This document shows, piece by piece, positions 28,241-32,494 of a DNA stretch of 32,494 nt. The position numbers and the translations under genes are program-made. A model generated the notes under the pieces. The model saw only the letters and a program-made list of their open reading frames with translations, was not told where the DNA came from and did not search any database. Each line of letters opens with the position of its first letter. The first letter of the stretch is position 1. This DNA is from Duncaniella sp. GTDB lineage: Bacteria > Bacteroidota > Bacteroidia > Bacteroidales > Muribaculaceae. The stretch is from NCBI GenBank assembly GCA_029061025.1, contig JAIDSW010000261.1, forward strand, positions 1 to 32,494, written 5' to 3'.

Positions 28241-28402
28241 CTTTGTCAGCGGAATATTATTCTCCATCATTCGTAATGCGAAGCAGAGACATATACTCGC
28301 ATCGCATTACAGATATATGGACATTCAGGTCTTTAAATAACTGATATGCACCATTTGTGAAAGCCGGCAATAATTTCCGCAAGCTTTTTTTCTCTCGGAA
28401 AA

Positions 28403-28434
28403 TTTGGAAATGTGAACCCTAAGGAGTATCTTTG
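28403..28434 (+). promoter_or_regulatory. Promoter of the candidate ncRNA
   Basis: TTTG (28403-28406), N20, TATCTTTG (28427-28434); ideal Bacteroidetes spacing. Confidence 0.7.
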
Positions 28435-28437
28435 TGT

Positions 28438-28674
28438 TATAAAAGCAAAGGCAGGGCGAGAGAGCCCGAGCCAAAATTGAAAATACCACGCCGCATCAAA
28501 GCAGATTGGGAAACTCTACAAGTTTTATCGAAATACCGAGACAAGCTTAGCCGACCAATGGCGGGCCTCATCCCCGAGAGGGGAGGCCACCGTGCCCGGA
28601 GGATTACAAAGGCCGGCGAGCACTCAAATCCTGTCATTCGGAGTTTCACCACATTCTTTGGTGCGGTGATTTTT
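28438..28674 (+). ncRNA. Candidate structured non-coding RNA (about 235 nt)
   Basis: Promoter upstream; 5' hairpin GGCaGGGCgagagaGCCCgaGCC; hairpin GGCC-tca-TCCCC-gaga-GGGGA-GGCC; GGATT...AATCC helix; terminator TCACCACA-ttctttgg-TGcGGTGA-TTTTT at 28646-28674; no convincing ORF. Confidence 0.65.
28646..28674 (+). terminator. Intrinsic terminator of the candidate ncRNA
   Basis: TCACCACA/TGCGGTGA stem (7 of 8 pairs) followed by TTTTTGT. Confidence 0.65.
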
Positions 28675-28742
28675 GTATCCGTCTGAACACTATCGCCGCG
28701 GCATTTGTTAAAAAAGTATATCTCACTTTTTAACATATCATT

Positions 28743-30080
28743 ATGCTCTGCGATATTATCCCCACCCACACCGTTGCCGTATGGCTGCTCGAGACTATCT
28801 ACAAGGCGCTCGACATGCTCGGCCTGAAACATGACAAGACGACCGAAGAAGTCATCTACGTAGCCGTAATAGTGCTTATCGCGCTTGCTATCGGCTGGGT
28901 GCTCAAGCTTGCGATAGTGTGGCTCGTAAGAAAAATCATCGCCGTGAAGCGACCCAACACGGCGGCACTGCTTACACAATATCACGTATTCACGCGCACC
29001 TCGCGGGTGATTCCGCCGCTGGTAATCCTTACGCTCCTGCCGTTTGCATTCACGAGCACCTCAAAGCTGCTCGACATATGCGAGCGACTGCTGTGGGCCT
29101 ATACAATAATCGTGTTCACCATCGCCGTCACGTCGATAGTGACCCTTGCATGGGTTGGCTACAATAACAAGCGCAACACTCGCAACCTGCCGCTCAACGG
29201 TGTGCTCAACACCATCGTGGGCGTGATATGGATCATCTCGGCGATAGTGGTGGTATCGGTGATCATCGATAAATCACCCGCCATGCTGCTTACCGGTCTC
29301 GGTGCTTTTGCGGCAGCATTGATGCTGGTGTTCAAAGACAGTATCCTCGGCTTCGTGGCGGGCATACAGCTGTCACAAAACGACATGCTGCGCGTGGGCG
29401 ACTGGATCGTGGTGCCATCGACGATTGCCAACGGTATAGTGGTCGACGTGTCGCTCTCGGCTGTCAAGGTGCAGAACTGGGACAACACCATCGTCACCTT
29501 GCCTCCCTACACGCTTATATCCACATCGTTTCAAAACTGGCGCGGAATGACCGAAAGCGGCTGCCGGCAGATAGCCCGCTCCATACTCGTCGACGCCAAC
29601 TCGATACTTCCTTTGGCTTCGGACAAGACAGATGAACTTGTCGCACGCTATCCGCTGCTGAAACCGTGGGTCGACAAGACCCGTGCCGCAGGTCACGACA
29701 CATTTGACCCCGGGCTGGCAACCGTCAACGGTTCGCTTGAGACGAATCTCGGTCTGCTCCGTGCTTATCTGTGCGCTTATCTGCTGCAAAGTCCGTCGTT
29801 TGACCACAACAATCAGATTCTCGTGCGCACGCTCGCGCCTACACCCGAAGGCGTGCCCCTGCAGATATGGGCATACACCTCCACCACTGCCTTTACCGCT
29901 TACGAGGCAATACAGAGCGCTCTCTTTGAGCACATAATCGCCGTAGCCCCCGACTTCGGGCTGGAGATATACAACGAGGAGAGCGGCAAGGATGCAATCT
30001 CGACCGTCACCGTCGATATGTTGCCTCCATCATCAGCATCAACCACCGATTCCTCAACTCAAACAAACGCAAAGCAATGA
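28743..30080 (+). CDS. MscS-family mechanosensitive ion channel
   Basis: 445 aa; GLGAFAAALMLVFKDSILGFVAGIQLSQNDMLRVGDWIVVPSTIANGIVVDVSLSAVKVQNWDNTIVTLPPYTLISTSFQNWRGM. Confidence 0.93.
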   Translation: MLCDIIPTHTVAVWLLETIYKALDMLGLKHDKTTEEVIYVAVIVLIALAIGWVLKLAIVWLVRKIIAVKRPNTAALLTQYHVFTRTSRVIPPLVILTLLPFAFTSTSKLLDICERLLWAYTIIVFTIAVTSIVTLAWVGYNNKRNTRNLPLNGVLNTIVGVIWIISAIVVVSVIIDKSPAMLLTGLGAFAAALMLVFKDSILGFVAGIQLSQNDMLRVGDWIVVPSTIANGIVVDVSLSAVKVQNWDNTIVTLPPYTLISTSFQNWRGMTESGCRQIARSILVDANSILPLASDKTDELVARYPLLKPWVDKTRAAGHDTFDPGLATVNGSLETNLGLLRAYLCAYLLQSPSFDHNNQILVRTLAPTPEGVPLQIWAYTSTTAFTAYEAIQSALFEHIIAVAPDFGLEIYNEESGKDAISTVTVDMLPPSSASTTDSSTQTNAKQ

Positions 30081-30751
30081 AACGCATCAACCGACTCATA
30101 GCCGCGGCAGCATTGATAATCGCCGCCGTAATACCCGCCCGCGCCCAGTATTTCCAGCTCGCCTCACAGGTGCGCGACCTTATCACCCCCGCTCTCACCG
30201 GCGGCTCGGCCTACAAGGGATTTGTGGAGGCATCGGTGCTCGCGGGCATAGGCACTAACCGCGTCACTTTCTATGGCATCTCCACCACACAGGGCTACCA
30301 GTATCGCCCGTGGTTCTTCATGGGCGCCGGTGTAGGCATAGACGTGGCCACGGCCGTATTGCCTACCGACATTCAGGGCGACGTGGTACGTCCGCCATAT
30401 TTCGGACACTCCACGGCCTCAACCAAAGCCATGATTCCGCTGTTCTCTGATTTCCGATTCAACATCGGCAAGGCATCAGGAACATCGGCCTACATCGATC
30501 TCAAATTAGGTGCCACATGGCTCATAGGCGGCAGCTATCTTGAGTTGGCCGAGAAATGCCTCGGCTCGTCGGCACAATTCTATTTCAAGCCCTCGGTGGG
30601 AGTACGCATCCCGGTGAGCACCACCACATCAAAGCGCGCCATAGACATCGGCCTGACCTACCAGCTCATCACCTCCGACCGCAACTACGCCCCCTACTCC
30701 TCCACCGTGTCGCTCAACAACATCGGCATCACGCTGGCCTATGAGTGGTAA
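30077..30751 (+). CDS. Hypothetical exported protein, probable small outer-membrane beta-barrel
   Basis: 224 aa; signal peptide ending ...IPARAQ; amphipathic beta-strand pattern; C-terminus IGITLAYEW with terminal aromatic residue; ATGA overlap with the mscS-like gene. Confidence 0.7.
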   Translation: MKRINRLIAAAALIIAAVIPARAQYFQLASQVRDLITPALTGGSAYKGFVEASVLAGIGTNRVTFYGISTTQGYQYRPWFFMGAGVGIDVATAVLPTDIQGDVVRPPYFGHSTASTKAMIPLFSDFRFNIGKASGTSAYIDLKLGATWLIGGSYLELAEKCLGSSAQFYFKPSVGVRIPVSTTTSKRAIDIGLTYQLITSDRNYAPYSSTVSLNNIGITLAYEW

Positions 30752-30788
30752 GGGCTGCAGACAATAATAACTTTTTTAATCTATGACA

Positions 30789-30832
30789 AGCCAAGCATTT
30801 TTAGAACTAAAAAGTTCTAAAAATACTTGGCT
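30789..30832. promoter_or_regulatory. 20-bp inverted repeat overlapping the -33 element of the toxin-antitoxin promoter
   Basis: AGCCAAGcATTTTTAGAACT-aaaa-AGTTCTAAAAATaCTTGGCT (19/20 paired). The TTG at 30827-30829 lies 20 nt from TATCTTTG. Confidence 0.7.
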
Positions 30833-30857
30833 GTTGATATAAAAAACCTTATCTTTG
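30827..30857 (+). promoter_or_regulatory. Promoter of the toxin-antitoxin locus
   Basis: TTG, N20, TATCTTTG (30850-30857); the ATG at 30862 is only 4 nt downstream. Confidence 0.65.
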
Positions 30858-30861
30858 CCAC

Positions 30862-31227
30862 ATGAACCAGAGTGAGAATCAAAATCCGGATATTCGAGTA
30901 ATACTCAGGACTCCTGAGTTTGATGAATTCTACGGGTCACTGCCTCAACAAGTAAAGGAAAAGTTCCAATACGTATTCAAGGTATTGTAAAGTGTATATA
31001 ATATTTCTACAAAATTTGTCAAGCATCTTGAAGGGACTGAATTATATGAGATGAGAGTATCATCAGGTTCAAATGAATACAGGAGCATATTATTTGCAAT
31101 AGACCACAGCAATGTCATTCAGTCGACAAGAGTAATACTTTTAAACGGCTTTCTAAAAAAGTCGACTAAGGATTACAAGAAACAAATAAACATTGCCATC
31201 AAAATATTAAATAATTTACAGTCATGA
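30862..31227 (+). pseudogene. RelE/HigB-like toxin interrupted by an in-frame TAA
   Basis: Translation MNQSENQNPDIRVILRTPEFDEFYGSLPQQVKEKFQYVFKVL*SVYNISTKFVKHLEGTELYEMRVSSGSNEYRSILFAIDHSNVIQSTRVILLNGFLKKSTKDYKKQINIAIKILNNLQS*. The stop is at 30988-30990 and the rest of the frame is intact. Confidence 0.85.
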
Positions 31228-31535
31228 TAAAGTTAGATGAAGCCAAATTATCAAAACTGCCTACTACAAATCAACTCCTCGATGAGCAATATGGAGCAAA
31301 CGGCACTAAAGAGCGTGAAGAATTCAACGCAAAGGCTTTGGCATGGTATTACGGCTCACTTCTGCGCGACCGAAGAAAAGAATTAAAACTCACACAGCGC
31401 CAGGTTGCTGAAAGGATAGGCAGAGAGCAAACATATATCGCTCGCGTCGAACGTGGAAAAACTGACATTCAGATGTCAAGTTTTTTTCGGATCGCATCAG
31501 TGCTCGGTATTCAGTTCACGGCTTCGTTTGTATAA
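31224..31535 (+). CDS. HigA-like XRE-family HTH antitoxin
   Basis: 103 aa; RKELKLTQRQVAERIGREQTYIARVERGKTDIQMSSFFRIASVLG; ATGA overlap with the toxin frame. Confidence 0.9.
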   Translation: MIKLDEAKLSKLPTTNQLLDEQYGANGTKEREEFNAKALAWYYGSLLRDRRKELKLTQRQVAERIGREQTYIARVERGKTDIQMSSFFRIASVLGIQFTASFV

Positions 31536-31540
31536 TTGAT

Positions 31541-31855
31541 ATGGGATTATTTAATTTTCTCCGCAAGATTTTCTTCCCGCTTGCCGATGACGGGACTTCG
31601 CCCAAAGATACCGACAGAAAACCTGAGCGCGAACGTGTGCGTTCAGAAATTGACACCGACACTGCAATTCTCTTGAGGCGTAAGGATAGAATAGAACGTG
31701 CAGAACGTGAAAAACGGTTGCGGGCAATTGAAGATAGGATAAGAAACAACCCTGGCCACCGACGCAGGATCTATCGCTATAGCGACGATAACTATTATCA
31801 CGACTCCTACGATGATCACCTCCACGATACTGACGACTTCGAAGATGATTATTGA
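31541..31855 (+). CDS. Hypothetical small charged protein with Asp/His/Tyr-rich tail
   Basis: 104 aa MGLFNFLRKIFFPLADDG...RYSDDNYYHDSYDDHLHDTDDFEDDY; begins 5 nt after the antitoxin stop. Confidence 0.6.
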   Translation: MGLFNFLRKIFFPLADDGTSPKDTDRKPERERVRSEIDTDTAILLRRKDRIERAEREKRLRAIEDRIRNNPGHRRRIYRYSDDNYYHDSYDDHLHDTDDFEDDY

Positions 31856-31872
31856 ACAGAGTTAATAACAAG

Positions 31873-31919
31873 AGAGCTGCTCGGACACTTCTGACATGTC
31901 AGACTTGTCTGACAGCTCT
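31873..31919. repeat. Nested/overlapping palindromes upstream of nadB
   Basis: AGAGCTG ... CAGCTCT enclosing the perfect 14-mer TCTGACATGTCAGA (31890-31903) and overlapping TCAGACttGTCTGA (31899-31912). Confidence 0.65.
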
Positions 31920-31988
31920 GAAAATATATCGGCCGGGGGAGGTTGTGATTTTTTCGCGGAGGGCGGGGAGAATACCGCGAATATTTAT

Positions 31989-31996
31989 TAAATTTG
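31989..31996 (+). promoter_or_regulatory. -7 box TAAATTTG for nadB
   Basis: Matches TAnnTTTG, 34 nt upstream of the ATG at 32031. Confidence 0.55.
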
Positions 31997-32030
31997 CGGT
32001 CGGTAAAAATTTCAGCCGATTTCTTACATA

Positions 32031-32494
32031 ATGACCCGTCAATATGATTATCTGGTGATAGGTTCCGGCATCGCCGGAATGAGTTTCGCCCTTAAAGTGG
32101 CCCGTCACGGCCGCGTAGCCCTTATATGCAAAACCACTCTCGATGAAGCCAATACCGCGCTGGCTCAGGGCGGCGTGGCTTCGGTGACAAATCTTGAGGT
32201 TGACGATTTCGACAAGCATATCCACGACACTATGGTGGCCGGCGACTGGCTGTCGGACCCCGCAGCCGTGGAGCTTGTGGTGAAAAACGCTCCCGCGCAG
32301 ATACGCGAGCTCATCAACTGGGGTGTGGATTTCGACCGCAACGACAAGGGCGATTTCGACCTTCACCGCGAGGGCGGTCACTCTGAATTCCGCAGACTCC
32401 ATCAGGCCGCCAACACCGGCGACGAGATACAGCAGTCGCTCATTGAGGCGGTGCGCAAGGGTGACAACATCGACATATGCGAGCATCACTTCGC
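32031..32494 (+). CDS. nadB: L-aspartate oxidase, N-terminal part (continues beyond window)
   Basis: MTRQYDYLVIGSGIAGMSFALKVARHGRVALICKTTLDEANTALAQGGVASV...DLHREGGHSEFRRLH; open to the window end. Confidence 0.93.
   Translation, partial: MTRQYDYLVIGSGIAGMSFALKVARHGRVALICKTTLDEANTALAQGGVASVTNLEVDDFDKHIHDTMVAGDWLSDPAAVELVVKNAPAQIRELINWGVDFDRNDKGDFDLHREGGHSEFRRLHQAANTGDEIQQSLIEAVRKGDNIDICEHHF

Noticed and set aside
28432-28686. 84-aa ORF over the candidate ncRNA
   Set aside because: Starts at a non-ATG codon inside the -7 promoter box, has no domain resemblance, and spans strong RNA hairpins and the terminator.

Overview
This 32.5 kb window looks like a Bacteroidales-type chromosome (Muribaculaceae/Bacteroides-like). 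The evidence is protein style, recurrent TAnnTTTG -7 promoter boxes, and secreted proteins with a Bacteroidetes-type C-terminal domain. Most of it is ordinary chromosome: metG (partial), type I asparaginase, two divergent secreted multidomain proteins, a TonB-dependent-receptor-like outer-membrane protein, cyclophilin, M16 peptidase, a KilA-N protein, a PurF-like protein, a GT4 glycosyltransferase, a glycogen operon (debranching enzyme, glycogen synthase-like GT, GH57), an SDR, a lipoprotein, a TsaC/Sua5 protein, a ClC channel with CBS domains, an MscS channel, a HigBA-like toxin-antitoxin locus, and nadB (partial). No rRNA, tRNA, CRISPR or intact mobile element was recognised. The main second-look items are: (1) a probable unannotated structured ncRNA at about 28438-28674 with a well-formed promoter and terminator; (2) a telomere-like (TTTTAGG)n long inverted repeat at 25418-25554; (3) a PurF homologue that lacks the catalytic Cys and other glutaminase motifs; (4) a HigB/RelE-like toxin broken by an in-frame TAA next to an intact antitoxin; (5) a GH57 amylase with a histone-H1-like Lys/Ala tail; (6) a perfect 40-bp palindrome after the KilA-N gene; (7) two families of palindromic elements bracketing the secreted-protein pair. 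All calls come from reading the sequence; no database search was run.
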